Translations under genes and position numbers: made by a program | From: a virus | Virus record (IMG/VR): IMGVR_UViG_3300044712_000815 | Span: 1-64,000 of that record | Length of the DNA stretch: 64,000 nt | Strand: one strand, 5' to 3' | The notes under the pieces: generated by a model | Database searches by the model: none | What the model was told of the DNA's origin: nothing | Seen by the model: the letters and a program-made list of their open reading frames with translations, nothing else | Part shown: piece by piece, positions 40,199-48,504 of the stretch | How the letters are laid out: each line of letters starts with the position of its first letter | Numbering within the stretch: position 1 is the stretch's first letter

Positions 40199-40210
40199 AT
40201 ATAATATATA
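40199..40210 (+). promoter_or_regulatory. Putative late promoter
   Basis: ATATAATATATA 21 bases before the ATG at 40232; ATTAAACTTTTTTT lies about 25 bases further upstream. Confidence 0.5.
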
Positions 40211-40231
40211 CAAGAAAATAATAAAAGTAAT

Positions 40232-41041
40232 ATGTCAGATAATGCTTATGTAGATAAAATAACAGGTGAACAAGTTAGAATTATAAGTGAAAATGATACA
40301 TTTTATGTATTAGATAATACAGTCAGTATTAAAAAAGATGTTTTTTCCAAAAAGTATGAAAAAGATAGTGGTGCGGTTGATGTAAATAGTTTTTTCAATA
40401 CTAAACCAACAAATGACCCATTATTAAATGTTGCTCAGCAACTTTTAAATATGGATACTAGTAAAATTTCAGATAATCCAAATATTGGTGGCACACAAGT
40501 AAAATATGTTGAAAAACCCATGGTTATTGCTGACAGTTCTATGTCTCAAGCTGTTGTAAAACAGCCACAAATGGAAGCACCCATTCAATTAACAAAAGAA
40601 CAACGAGAAGCAATGTTGGAACAATTTAGAAATACTATGGAAGGTGCTAAAGTGCCGATTGTTCAACAAAAATATAATAATTATGATGATGAAGATGAAA
40701 GGTTATTAAATGGTGATAATCCACAACCAAATAATATTCAAATACCAAAAGAACCTGTCAATCCATTGGAAAGTATGTTTAAGATGTTTAAGAATAATTA
40801 TACAGTAAAATTAAATTTGAATTTTGACGAAAAAATACCAAATCCTAATTTTATTGGAATGGTACAAGATAACGTTGAAGCTGATGCTATTGATTATTAT
40901 GCAAATTTGATATCAAAAAAAATATTATCTGATCCAAATATACTTAAAGATGAAATTTATAAACAACTTAAAGCTATTATTAATAAAGAATTGGGTATCG
41001 AAGAAGAAATTACAGAAATTAAAGAAGAAAAAAAAGAATAA
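40232..41041 (+). CDS. Hypothetical structural-type protein, 269 aa
   Basis: Not recognised. Small N-terminal beta part (YVDKITGEQVRIISENDTFYVLDN), long polar Gln/Pro-rich middle (about 75-175), and a C-terminal domain with YTVKLNLNFDEKIPNPNFIGMVQDNVEADAIDYYANLISKKIL and an acidic tail. First of four tightly linked genes (40232 to 42267) behind a late-type promoter, so probably a virion or assembly protein. Confidence 0.5.
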   Translation: MSDNAYVDKITGEQVRIISENDTFYVLDNTVSIKKDVFSKKYEKDSGAVDVNSFFNTKPTNDPLLNVAQQLLNMDTSKISDNPNIGGTQVKYVEKPMVIADSSMSQAVVKQPQMEAPIQLTKEQREAMLEQFRNTMEGAKVPIVQQKYNNYDDEDERLLNGDNPQPNNIQIPKEPVNPLESMFKMFKNNYTVKLNLNFDEKIPNPNFIGMVQDNVEADAIDYYANLISKKILSDPNILKDEIYKQLKAIINKELGIEEEITEIKEEKKE

Positions 41042-41043
41042 CT

Positions 41044-41436
41044 ATGGAAGATATAGAAAAAATAAATACTATTCGTAGAAAATATAACGAATATAATATG
41101 AAATTATATAAAATGTCAGGTGATTTAGCTGATTATTATATTGACAGGGCAATAGAATCTGATGATTATTCGGATATTTCTGGATTTTTGATTGATTTAT
41201 TTTCAGGAACAAAAATTTTTGATATTAGATATTTAATTACTAAATATAAAGAATTTGGATTAAATGATAAAATTGAAGATGTTGATTTTGATATTAAAGA
41301 ATGGTTTAGTATTAAAAATGAACTAGATGAATTAACAAAAAAATCAATAGGTGATTTTAATCATACTGTGAATATGAATGAAGATGAATATATTCAATAT
41401 ATGATTGATAAAAAGAAAAAAGAATTAGATCAATGA
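41044..41436 (+). CDS. Hypothetical helical protein, 130 aa
   Basis: Not recognised. Mostly helical and charged; starts MEDIEKINTIRRKYNEYNMKLY. Two bases after the previous gene and overlapping the next by four (ATGA). Part of the four-gene operon. Confidence 0.5.
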   Translation: MEDIEKINTIRRKYNEYNMKLYKMSGDLADYYIDRAIESDDYSDISGFLIDLFSGTKIFDIRYLITKYKEFGLNDKIEDVDFDIKEWFSIKNELDELTKKSIGDFNHTVNMNEDEYIQYMIDKKKKELDQ

Positions 41437-41804
41437 TTTCTGAACAATACATTAATGAAGCCAAACGTATACGTAGAATATATTTGCAAAACATTAGGGA
41501 AATTGTTAAACAAGAACCAAAGGTGATCGAAAGAAGAAATGTTGCACGTAAAATTCAAGAAGAAATGGAAATTACTGTACATTCAGATGTCAATGATTTA
41601 AGAAAGTCATTAGAATTAAATAGTAGATTATTAGTGTTAGAAAAAGAAATCAACGCAATACAAGATATTATTAGACCATTCTACGATAATATTGAAAAAT
41701 TGAAAAATGATACGGATAGATTATATTTATCAATAAAAGAAAAATATCCAGATTTAGATATAGATACTATCCAAGAAGAAATAATATCAAATTTAGATGA
41801 ATGA
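41433..41804 (+). CDS. Hypothetical coiled-coil protein, 123 aa
   Basis: Long helices: INEAKRIRRIYLQNIREIVKQ and EKEINAIQDIIRPFYDNIEKLKNDTDRLYLSIKEKY. Likely a coiled coil. Overlaps both neighbours, so co-translated with them. Unknown function. Confidence 0.5.
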   Translation: MISEQYINEAKRIRRIYLQNIREIVKQEPKVIERRNVARKIQEEMEITVHSDVNDLRKSLELNSRLLVLEKEINAIQDIIRPFYDNIEKLKNDTDRLYLSIKEKYPDLDIDTIQEEIISNLDE

Positions 41805-42267
41805 AAAAAATGAAAAAAAAGAATTGATACAGTCGATATATAATAGAATTGATAATGATATTAAAAATAACAGATTGTTAATTGCGGAATTGGTTCAGAA
41901 AAAATATGGATCAACTGTTGATGTTGATGATTTTTTTAATTTACACAAAAAATCTTTATCTAGTTTTGCTGAAAAAATTGATCCTAACGAAATTGAAACA
42001 TTTTGTGAAGATGATTGCACAATAGTTAAAATTATACCACAAATTATAATAGATAATCCAATAAGAGATGTTAAAGATTATATTCCAGAAAAAATTTATT
42101 TTGGTGATGATTCAGAAAAAATTGGATACAAATCATTCCAATATTTTTGTAGTATTTTTAACAATAAACTCATTTTGGTAAATCTTGATGATGATGAAAT
42201 TATAATAACGGGTGATGATATAAGTATTAAAATGGAAGAAATAATTAAAAAAGTAACAGAATTATAA
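41797..42267 (+). CDS. Hypothetical protein, 156 aa
   Basis: Not recognised. N-terminal helices (LIQSIYNRIDNDIKNNRLLIAELVQKKYG), then a beta-rich part. Overlaps the previous gene by eight bases and is followed by a terminator, so it closes the operon. Confidence 0.5.
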   Translation: MNEKNEKKELIQSIYNRIDNDIKNNRLLIAELVQKKYGSTVDVDDFFNLHKKSLSSFAEKIDPNEIETFCEDDCTIVKIIPQIIIDNPIRDVKDYIPEKIYFGDDSEKIGYKSFQYFCSIFNNKLILVNLDDDEIIITGDDISIKMEEIIKKVTEL

Positions 42268-42276
42268 AATAAGCAA

Positions 42277-42311
42277 AAAATAAAAGAGAACTATGTTCTC
42301 TTTTATTTTTT
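42277..42311. terminator. Terminator
   Basis: AAAAGAGAAC-TAT-GTTCTCTTTT with flanking A and T runs; works in both directions. Confidence 0.85.
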
Positions 42312-42404
42312 CTTTTTGTCTTGTTTTTTGGCGTTATTTTTAGGATTTTTATTATCCTGTTTTTTATTGTCCTTGCCTTGTGCTTTTGATTTTGATTTTT
42401 TCAT
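42303..42404 (-). CDS. Very basic Lys-rich peptide, 33 aa
   Basis: ATG complementary to 42402-42404, stop at 42303-42305 inside the terminator. MKKSKSKAQGKDNKKQDNK... is half Lys with Asn, Gln and Asp. It may bind nucleic acid, or be a chance frame, since a Lys run is easy to obtain in AT-rich DNA. Confidence 0.35.
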   Translation of the reverse strand: MKKSKSKAQGKDNKKQDNKNPKNNAKKQDKKKK

Positions 42405-42484
42405 AATATTTATTTTTTTCATATATATTATTAAAAAATAATAAAAAAGTTCAGGGCATTTAATTATTAAATTGTCTTATTATT

Positions 42485-42943
42485 ATGAAAAAAATCATTT
42501 TATTTATTTTATTGATATTCACACTATGTAATTGTGTTACTATAAAAAATTATTATTGGCAATATAGTGAATATGATCTTATTAGACGTAATAGTTTATA
42601 TTTTATTCAATTAACTGTTAATAATAAAACTGCATTATTTCTTATAGATAGTGGATCAAGTAAATCATTTTTAGATATAACACAATATGATAAGTATGAA
42701 TTTATGTACATTGATAAACCCATCGAAAGATATATTGGAATTGGTGGATTTCAGAATATTTATACTGTTTTTGGTTATGAAATTAAAGAAATGTTTGTCC
42801 CGATGTTAGGAATCAATTTAGAAGAATTGAATCCATATTTTAAATCCGATAATATAAAAATAACAGGAATTATAGGTTCTGAATATTTATTGACTAGAAA
42901 TGCGGTAATTGATTATGAAAATAATAAACTTTATCTAAAATAG
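42485..42943 (+). CDS. Retropepsin-like aspartic protease, lipoprotein
   Basis: 152 residues. Signal peptide with lipobox LFTLCNC (Cys near 16-18). Catalytic loop FLIDSGSSKSFLD (about 56-68) corresponds to the D-[ST]-G-[AS] motif of clan AA proteases; a flap-like RYIGIGGFQ and the late ITGIIGSEYLL (about 125-135) complete one retropepsin fold. It would work as a dimer, anchored in the cell envelope, and cut exported proteins. Role in phage infection unknown. Confidence 0.75.
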   Translation: MKKIILFILLIFTLCNCVTIKNYYWQYSEYDLIRRNSLYFIQLTVNNKTALFLIDSGSSKSFLDITQYDKYEFMYIDKPIERYIGIGGFQNIYTVFGYEIKEMFVPMLGINLEELNPYFKSDNIKITGIIGSEYLLTRNAVIDYENNKLYLK

Positions 42944-42967
42944 TAAATATAAAAAAGAAAAAACAAT

Positions 42968-43207
42968 ATGAAATTACCACTAGAGTCAGAAAATCCAACT
43001 GGATTACATGGAAGATATATCGTTGAAAAAGTAAATGGCGAACCAATTGATGAAAATGCTGAATATTTTATTCTTAGGTTAGATAAATATGGTAGCGACC
43101 CAAAACATATTGCAGCATGTAGAAAAGCAATATTAACTTATGCTGATGAAATTAAAGATCACTTACCTAAATTATCAAAAGATTTAATTGAAAGATATGG
43201 CAACTAA
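42968..43207 (+). CDS. Hypothetical protein, 79 aa
   Basis: Starts MKLPLESENPTGLHGRYIVEKVNGEPIDENAEYFILRLD, then a helix (KHIAACRKAILTYADEI). The 'GRY-V-K-dG-PvD--aeYFvLRlD' pattern is a conserved small domain of unknown function in bacteria and phages. Stable, probably soluble. Confidence 0.6.
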   Translation: MKLPLESENPTGLHGRYIVEKVNGEPIDENAEYFILRLDKYGSDPKHIAACRKAILTYADEIKDHLPKLSKDLIERYGN

Positions 43208-43373
43208 TTTACACAATATCACAGAAGAAATTCTACAAAAAAATGGCATAAGATCAATTTCTATTATTAGTGAAGCATCATGGAAACCTATGATGCGAAT
43301 TAAATATTTAAATGGTAGTGAAAATAAAATATATGATAAGGAAATTGATAAATTTTTAAAAGAATTAAAATAG
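43197..43373 (+). CDS. Hypothetical protein, 58 aa
   Basis: Start at the ATG inside the end of the previous gene (11-base overlap). MATNLHNITEEILQKNGIRS..., ending KEIDKFLKELK. Not recognised. Last gene before the tmRNA. Confidence 0.45.
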   Translation: MATNLHNITEEILQKNGIRSISIISEASWKPMMRIKYLNGSENKIYDKEIDKFLKELK

Positions 43374-43417
43374 AAAAAACTTAATAAAAGAATATTACTA
43401 TATAGATTACGTTCTTT

Positions 43418-43779
43418 GGGGATGACTGGTTTAGACAGTTTTGTGAAATATGGTTATCAGCAGGTATCGCATCATCTAATAAGCGATTAATAAATTATGG
43501 GTAAAAACAATAAATGGCAAAGCACATACGCATATCGCTACTTCAAGATCAACTTATGCAGTTACTAGAACTGCAGTTGAAGCCGAAGTTTCTGTAGCCT
43601 AATCAGAAAATCTAGAAATCTTTTAGTAAACTATTTTGGGATCGCCAAAAATGTTTAGTGGATTTAATATTTACCATCAAAAAAATTATTTATTTTGTTT
43701 CAATTAGAAAATTGAAAATAAACCTGTAGAAGATGCTAAAAGACATTATTGGACCCGAGTTCGAATCTCGGCATCTCCA
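43418..43779 (+). ncRNA. ssrA: tmRNA (ssrA)
   Basis: tRNA-like ends: 5' GGGGATGACTGGTTTAGACA pairs through GGGGATG with 3' CATCTCC, and the T-arm is CCGAG TTCGAAT CTCGG. About 362 bases, with CCA not encoded. The mRNA-like part has the resume codon GGC at 43516, after AATAAAT, and ends at TAA 43600-43602. The tag would be 28 residues, beginning GKAHTHIATS and ending EAEVSVA, longer and with a different end from the usual ...ALAA tags. It rescues stalled ribosomes and marks their products. Confidence 0.9.
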
Positions 43780-43798
43780 CTAACTTAGCCATAAAAGC

Positions 43799-43833
43799 AT
43801 AAAAAGCATAATTAATTATATTATGCTTTTTTA
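43799..43833 (+). terminator. Terminator of tmRNA
   Basis: AAAAAGCATAA/TTATGCTTTTTT inverted repeat. Confidence 0.85.
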
Positions 43834-43836
43834 GTT

Positions 43837-44049
43837 TTAAATCAATTCAATAGACACATTATCTATTGGATATTTTAATCTGATAGTAGATTCAGTATGT
43901 TTTTCAAACCCTAAATTTCCAACAACAATAGCATATTTTCCTTGAATATAAAATCCTTTTGCATAATAATCTAATCCGAATGGTGTTGGAAAATCTGATT
44001 TTTTTATTTTGACGTGAATTCCCGTGATTTCGTTTAATTTTTGCATCAT
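43837..44049 (-). CDS. Hypothetical protein, 70 aa
   Basis: Not recognised. Small beta-rich protein (FPTPFGLDYYAKGFYIQGKYAIVVGNLGFE...). ATGA overlap with the upstream gene; last of a three-gene minus operon (44539 to 43837). Confidence 0.5.
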   Translation of the reverse strand: MMQKLNEITGIHVKIKKSDFPTPFGLDYYAKGFYIQGKYAIVVGNLGFEKHTESTIRLKYPIDNVSIELI

Positions 44050-44312
44050 TTTAATGGTTTTATTCTTTTTTCTTTTTTGTGTGGTTTAATTATTTCTACA
44101 AATTCAAAATCTGTATTGTTTTTCAGTGCATTTTCATCGTTTTTGTGCCATTCTTGAACTGTTTTCATTCCATATGAAAGTATTTTTGTATATTCATATA
44201 ACTTATATCCAAATAACATTTTAATCTTTTCAGATATTATCGAATAAAAAAAATAAAATCCTAAAAAATAAAATCCGGCTAAAACTATTAAAAATATTCC
44301 TACTAGTGTCAT
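44046..44312 (-). CDS. Small membrane protein, 88 aa
   Basis: One strong N-terminal transmembrane helix (VGIFLIVLAGFYFLGFYFFYSII) and a basic cytoplasmic tail (KPHKKEKRIKPLK). Overlaps both neighbours by four bases. Unknown function. Confidence 0.55.
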   Translation of the reverse strand: MTLVGIFLIVLAGFYFLGFYFFYSIISEKIKMLFGYKLYEYTKILSYGMKTVQEWHKNDENALKNNTDFEFVEIIKPHKKEKRIKPLK

Positions 44313-44539
44313 AATGTTTTAATTTTAAGTGTATATGTTTTTAATGAAAAATTACCTGATAATTTTTTATCAGTATCAATAATATTTTTGTTATATAATC
44401 TTCTAGCGACATTTTGAGATATATCAACAGAATCACAATAAAAATATGCAGTGAAAGAACAACTTCCTCGGTGTGGATAATGAATTTGAACTGTTATTTT
44501 GTCAATATTATCTATTATTATTTGTTCATTTTTTGTCAT
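44309..44539 (-). CDS. Hypothetical protein, 76 aa
   Basis: Start chosen at the ATG at 44539 (MTKNEQIIIDNIDKITVQIHY); a host-type TATATTTG element (44544-44551, minus strand) lies only four bases before it, so the mRNA may be almost leaderless. The protein has a strand-rich section with PHRGSCSFTAYFYCD. Not recognised. Confidence 0.5.
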   Translation of the reverse strand: MTKNEQIIIDNIDKITVQIHYPHRGSCSFTAYFYCDSVDISQNVARRLYNKNIIDTDKKLSGNFSLKTYTLKIKTL

Positions 44540-44560
44540 TTTACAAATATAAATAATTTT

Positions 44561-44571
44561 TTTAATATATA
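44561..44571 (+). promoter_or_regulatory. Putative late promoter
   Basis: TTTAATATATA 11 bases before the ATG at 44583, divergent from the minus operon. Confidence 0.6.
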
Positions 44572-44582
44572 AAAATAAAAAA

Positions 44583-45110
44583 ATGTTTAAACTTAAAACA
44601 TTTAACAAATTTAATGAAGGTGTTGGGGATAAATATGCTAAACGTGCATTTAATCTACCTGACATAGAAGAAGATTTTGAAAAAGAATATAAAAATACAT
44701 TATATGATGAACAACCATTTGGATATTCTAAAAGTTTTTCAAAAGTCCAACAAGGTGTTGCAATTTATAAAAATCCAAAAACATTAAAAAAATTTGATGA
44801 AGAAGTTAGAGCAATTTTAGATAAAGATGGTAATATTTATGTCGCAATTAAAGATGGTATGTTTGATCATGGGATGATAGCATATGGTGTCGGTTTTGCA
44901 AAAGATAGAATTGGTATTTATAAAGATTTAGATAATTATGTGTTATTGTGTAGAATATATAATAAAAATTCGTTTGGATTAAGTGATAGTAGCGATAGTT
45001 ATGCTAATATAAGTGATGATAATAGAAAAAAAATAAATGAAATATTATATAAAGCCAAAATTAAAAATCCACAATATAATTTTTATGATAAATTTTATCA
45101 AGAATTTTGA
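44583..45110 (+). CDS. Capsid-targeted-like protein, 175 aa
   Basis: Leader MFKLKTFNKFNEGVGDKYAKR with a site after FNE. The body has VRAILDKDGNIYVAIKDGMFDHGMIAYGVG, a beta-hairpin region seen in small proteins of uncertain function, and a helical end. Not recognised. Confidence 0.55.
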   Translation: MFKLKTFNKFNEGVGDKYAKRAFNLPDIEEDFEKEYKNTLYDEQPFGYSKSFSKVQQGVAIYKNPKTLKKFDEEVRAILDKDGNIYVAIKDGMFDHGMIAYGVGFAKDRIGIYKDLDNYVLLCRIYNKNSFGLSDSSDSYANISDDNRKKINEILYKAKIKNPQYNFYDKFYQEF

Positions 45111-45146
45111 TTTTGATTTTTTTATATATAAAAGAAAAAATAAATT

Positions 45147-45416
45147 ATGGCATTAGAACTTCAAAGAATAGACCCATATAATGAAACCGGAACAACAATA
45201 TATTATGGTTATGCTACCGCAGGTACACAAGATACTGATCCATTGTGGTCGATTAAAAGAAAAAGTATTGTAGCTAATGTTGCAAAATTTGAATACCCAT
45301 ATATATCAGGTACAACGTTAGCAAATACATATCCAGCAATTGATGTAAGCAATGTAACATATTTACAGTTGTCTGGATTAAATTGGAATGAAAGAACAGG
45401 TTATACCTATAAATAA
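45147..45416 (+). CDS. Small virion-type protein, 89 aa
   Basis: MALELQRIDPYNETGTTIYYGYATAGTQDTDPLWSIKR... beta-rich, without the targeting leader, preceded by TTTTATATATA (45120-45130) 16 bases before the ATG. The content (Thr, Tyr, Gly) resembles phage fibre or decoration proteins. A short protein at 57756 has a similar start (MALKDWVRND) and promoter. Confidence 0.5.
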   Translation: MALELQRIDPYNETGTTIYYGYATAGTQDTDPLWSIKRKSIVANVAKFEYPYISGTTLANTYPAIDVSNVTYLQLSGLNWNERTGYTYK

Positions 45417-45430
45417 AAAAAGAACTTAAT

Positions 45431-45613
45431 ATGAGACATTTGAAATTATTTGATATAAATTTGATATTAGTATTTGGTAGTGATTATGAATATAAGAAAG
45501 CTATTGATTTTTTTGAAAATGATAGTCAATTTTCACCTGACAAATATGATGATGAATTTGGAAGTATATCATTTTCATGCACTAATCAAGAAGACGCTGA
45601 TGCAACTGGATGA
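45431..45613 (+). CDS. Small capsid-targeted-like protein, possibly frameshifted
   Basis: 60 residues, MRHLKLFDINLILVFGSDYEYKKA... ending NQEDADATG. The next reading frame continues with LDEDDEENEE and a stop, which looks like the natural acidic end, so a one-base indel or slippage near 45590-45612 is possible. Confidence 0.45.
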   Translation: MRHLKLFDINLILVFGSDYEYKKAIDFFENDSQFSPDKYDDEFGSISFSCTNQEDADATG

Positions 45614-45627
45614 AGATGATGAAGAAA

Positions 45628-45978
45628 ATGAAGAATAATTTGAAACATTTGAAACATTTTGAAAACTTTAAAGATAATTTAGTTGGTTTTAGAATACCTA
45701 ATTATGCACTATCTTATATAATAAATAATGATCCATCATCATTAAGTGATGAAGAAAAAGAAGAAATAGATGTTTTTTGTCAAAATGTTGCAGATGAATA
45801 TGGTAATGCCAATTTTTTATCAGGTGATGAAGAAGATGATAATTTGGGATTTTGCCAAACGAATGATATAAATATCTTGGGTGATAATTGTGTAAGATTA
45901 TATATCAAACCAAATACACCAGAAGAAATTAAAAAAATGAAATTAAATAAAAAAGTAAAAAAATATAATATAATATAA
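45628..45978 (+). CDS. Capsid-targeted-like protein, 116 aa
   Basis: Start chosen at 45628 (MKNNLKHLKHFENFKDN); a Met-rich extension to 45610 is less likely. The body has SYIINNDPSSLSDEEKEEIDVFCQNVADEYGNANFL, also seen in small Bacteroidetes proteins, and CQTNDINILGDNCVRLYI. Ends KKVKKYNII like other members. Confidence 0.5.
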   Translation: MKNNLKHLKHFENFKDNLVGFRIPNYALSYIINNDPSSLSDEEKEEIDVFCQNVADEYGNANFLSGDEEDDNLGFCQTNDINILGDNCVRLYIKPNTPEEIKKMKLNKKVKKYNII

Positions 45979-45995
45979 AAAATAAATAACAAAAT

Positions 45996-46280
45996 ATGAA
46001 ACATATTGATAAATTTAATGAAAGATTGGAAGATGATAATCTAAATGAAATTGATAAAATTGATGAATATCCTTGTATAGTAGAGGTGGCAAATAACAAA
46101 GAAGATTTTTTTGATTTTGAGAAAAAAAAAGTTCGAGTATGTATAGGAAAACTTGGTAAAAAATTTGTTTGTATTAAATTAGAAAACAGGTTCTCAGAAG
46201 ATGCAAAAATACACATTAACTCAATTAAAACAAGGTATAGAATCTGGTGGTATAAGTGGTTTGGTTTTATATTTTTTTAA
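45996..46280 (+). CDS. Capsid-targeted-like protein, 94 aa
   Basis: Leader MKHIDKFNERLEDDNLNE. A small beta domain follows (CIVEVANNKEDFFDFEKKKVRVCIGKLGKKFVCIKLENRFSED), and an aromatic C-terminus (WWYKWFGFIFF). Not recognised. Confidence 0.5.
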   Translation: MKHIDKFNERLEDDNLNEIDKIDEYPCIVEVANNKEDFFDFEKKKVRVCIGKLGKKFVCIKLENRFSEDAKIHINSIKTRYRIWWYKWFGFIFF

Positions 46281-46289
46281 CTATGCCAG

Positions 46290-46342
46290 AAAAACAAACA
46301 TATAAAAAACATATAAAAAACATATAAAAAACATATAAAAAA
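46290..46342 (+). repeat. 11-bp tandem repeat
   Basis: Four copies of ACATATAAAAA between two genes of the packaged-protein group; contains TATA-like words and may have arisen by slippage. Confidence 0.85.
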
Positions 46343-46354
46343 TAAATAAAGAAT

Positions 46355-47119
46355 ATGAAAAAATTTAGTAATATAAATGAAAGTGTAGAAACAAAATATG
46401 AATTGAAGGATTCATTAAGGAATGAAATTTATTCATTAATTGAAAATTCTATTTCTATTAAAATTTCAAATGAAGATTCATTAGACAAAGATATAAGTAT
46501 CAATGGCAAAGAAGAATTAGTTGAAAAAATTAAAAGTTTGATTGATGATGTTCGGATCAAAGAAAGAACAATGACATTGGAACACGTTAAAACTAACGTA
46601 TACAGAAATTTTGATATGAAATGGTTAAATGAACAAATTGATGGTTTACAAAAAATTAAAATTGGTTCGGATTTCGTATTAAAAGAAAATATTAATGATG
46701 CACAAGCTAATGATCAATTTAAAGCTGATGCACTTAATTATTTTGCTAAAAGATTAAATGAAATTGGAAACATTAATGGTTATGATTTTGATCATGATCC
46801 ATCTGATGGAATATTTAAATTTGTAAATGACAGAAAAGGAATTGTAGTAAAAGCTACACCATTCTATAATGATAAAAATGGAATACCTATCGAAGTTTGT
46901 GATATTAAAAAAGAAGATACCCATTATTTTATTCAACAAAGAGCGTTTAATACCGAAGAAGTATTATTTGAAGAATATTTTAAAATAATGTCCAATTTCT
47001 TAATTCATGATGATGAATGGATGAAAAAAGTTGATAATGCAAATGAAATGGATGATGATGGATATCACGTAAGTGAAACCCCACCTAAAGATACAGATTA
47101 CCGTAACATAACAATATAA
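46355..47119 (+). CDS. Capsid-targeted-like protein, 254 aa
   Basis: Leader MKKFSNINESVE with a site after INE. The N-terminal half is helical; the second half (FKADALNYFAKRLNEIGNINGYDFDHDPSDGIFKFV...) is alpha/beta. No recognised domain. Last gene of the 44583-47119 run, followed by a terminator. Confidence 0.55.
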   Translation: MKKFSNINESVETKYELKDSLRNEIYSLIENSISIKISNEDSLDKDISINGKEELVEKIKSLIDDVRIKERTMTLEHVKTNVYRNFDMKWLNEQIDGLQKIKIGSDFVLKENINDAQANDQFKADALNYFAKRLNEIGNINGYDFDHDPSDGIFKFVNDRKGIVVKATPFYNDKNGIPIEVCDIKKEDTHYFIQQRAFNTEEVLFEEYFKIMSNFLIHDDEWMKKVDNANEMDDDGYHVSETPPKDTDYRNITI

Positions 47120-47121
47120 AT

Positions 47122-47149
47122 AAAAAAGAGGCAAATGCCTCTTTTTTTA
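47122..47149. terminator. Bidirectional terminator
   Basis: AAAAAGAGGCA-AA-TGCCTCTTTTTTT between convergent genes. Confidence 0.85.
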
Positions 47150-47575
47150 TTGGATGGTAATTGTTGTGCCTTCTTTTTTTTCTTCCTTAAATTTTGGTGC
47201 AGTAAGTACTAAAATACCATCAGTCATTGTTGCTGATATTTCATTTTTTACTACATCTTTAGGAATAGTGAAACTTCTTTCAAAACTAGATTTGCGAAAT
47301 TCTTTTCTGTAATAACCATCAAACTTATCTTCTTTTTTATCTTCAACCACAGAAGATATTTTTAAAACATCATCATTCAATTCAATTTTAATATCTTCTT
47401 TTTTTAATCCTGGTGCAGATAGTTCAATGGAATATTCATTTTCTTTTTCGTACACATTAATCAAACCACAATTACCACGACCTTCAAATAATGTTGTAAC
47501 ATAATTTACATCATCATCACCAAAAAACCTTTTTGCAAAGTCCATAAATGGACTGACTATTAAATTTTTATTCAT
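47147..47575 (-). CDS. Small heat-shock protein Hsp20
   Basis: 142 residues. The alpha-crystallin domain (about 37-135) shows EYSIELSAPGLKKEDIKIELNDDVLKIS, YYRKEFRKSSFERSFTIPKDV and the G-I-L motif region (MTDGILVLTAPK), then a short tail with TITIQ as the C-terminal I-x-I. ATP-independent holdase chaperone. Phages carry Hsp20 to protect proteins during infection; in T4-like marine phages it is common. A TAAATATATA element lies just before the start. Confidence 0.9.
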   Translation of the reverse strand: MNKNLIVSPFMDFAKRFFGDDDVNYVTTLFEGRGNCGLINVYEKENEYSIELSAPGLKKEDIKIELNDDVLKISSVVEDKKEDKFDGYYRKEFRKSSFERSFTIPKDVVKNEISATMTDGILVLTAPKFKEEKKEGTTITIQ

Positions 47576-47634
47576 AATTTATATATTTATTTTTTATTTA
47601 GGATTATTCCTAATACTAGTTAAAATGTCAAGAC

Positions 47635-47664
47635 TTGTGCCATTTTTAAAAATATGTATTTTTG
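47635..47664 (+). promoter_or_regulatory. Bacteroidetes-type promoter
   Basis: TTG at 47635-47637, 19 bases, TATTTTTG at 47657-47664. Confidence 0.65.
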
Positions 47665-47742
47665 TCACGTTTATTTTATTTTATAGACAAAATGTCATTA
47701 TATAAAAATGAAACTTTTTTTAATTATATTATTATAAGTAAT

Positions 47743-48231
47743 ATGGAAAATATTATATTCACAATTCAAGATAAAGTTTATCTAAATCTATTTAGGTTAC
47801 AAGATGATTTAAACTATTGGAAAGCACACAACAAAAAGATTGTTTTTACAAACGGTTGTTTTGATATTTTACATCGTGGTCATATTGAATATTTAATTAA
47901 CGCCAAAGAACTTGGTGACATATTAATTATTGGTTTAAATTCTGATAATTCAGTTAAAAAACTTAAAGGTGATAATAGACCGATCAATGATCAAATGTCA
48001 AGGGCGTTGATTTTAGCATCATTGATGTTTGTTGATGCTGTTGTAATTTTTGATGAAGAAACCCCGTTAAATCTCATTAAAATGGTTAATCCTGACATAT
48101 TAGTTAAGGGTAGTGATTATATTTCAGAAGATATTGTTGGATATGATTTTGTTAAAGAAAATGATGGTGAAATATTAACAATAGATTTGGTTCAAGGGTT
48201 TTCAACAACTGATATAATTAAAAAATTATAA
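47743..48231 (+). CDS. RfaE/HldE C-terminal type nucleotidyltransferase
   Basis: 162 residues from the ATG at 47743. VFTNGCFDILHRGHIEYL holds the nucleotide-binding HRGH motif, GLNSDNSVKKLKGDNRPIN and the RALILASLMFVD helix follow, and VKGSDY plus FSTTDIIKKL complete the domain. This is the ADP-heptose synthase (nucleotidyltransferase half) family; the kinase half is absent. It could make a nucleotide-sugar for modification of DNA, protein or host lipopolysaccharide. Its own host-type promoter fits early or middle expression. Confidence 0.8.
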   Translation: MENIIFTIQDKVYLNLFRLQDDLNYWKAHNKKIVFTNGCFDILHRGHIEYLINAKELGDILIIGLNSDNSVKKLKGDNRPINDQMSRALILASLMFVDAVVIFDEETPLNLIKMVNPDILVKGSDYISEDIVGYDFVKENDGEILTIDLVQGFSTTDIIKKL

Positions 48232-48233
48232 AT

Positions 48234-48464
48234 TTAAATTATTTTTTTAACTTTTAACATTTTCACTATTTCTGTTGCTGCTTTAGTTACAGATGTCGGA
48301 TCTTTTTCCATGCTATCATCATCTGAATATGGTACATTTCGTAAATCTACTTCATCATAAATAATTGCTTCTATTTGATTGATAAGTTCTTCAAATTTAT
48401 ACAAATAAAAATCTTCTTCTTCTAAAATTTCTGTAAATTTTTTTATGTGGGTTAAATCTTTCAT
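48234..48464 (-). CDS. Small capsid-targeted-like protein, 76 aa
   Basis: Leader MKDLTHIKKFTEILEEEDFYLYKF, with ILE as possible site. Acidic helical body. Last gene of the minus-strand run that begins at 51204. Convergent with the nucleotidyltransferase. Confidence 0.5.
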   Translation of the reverse strand: MKDLTHIKKFTEILEEEDFYLYKFEELINQIEAIIYDEVDLRNVPYSDDDSMEKDPTSVTKAATEIVKMLKVKKII

Positions 48465-48504
48465 ATACGTTTTTATTTTATATATTTATATATTTATATA
48501 TTAA

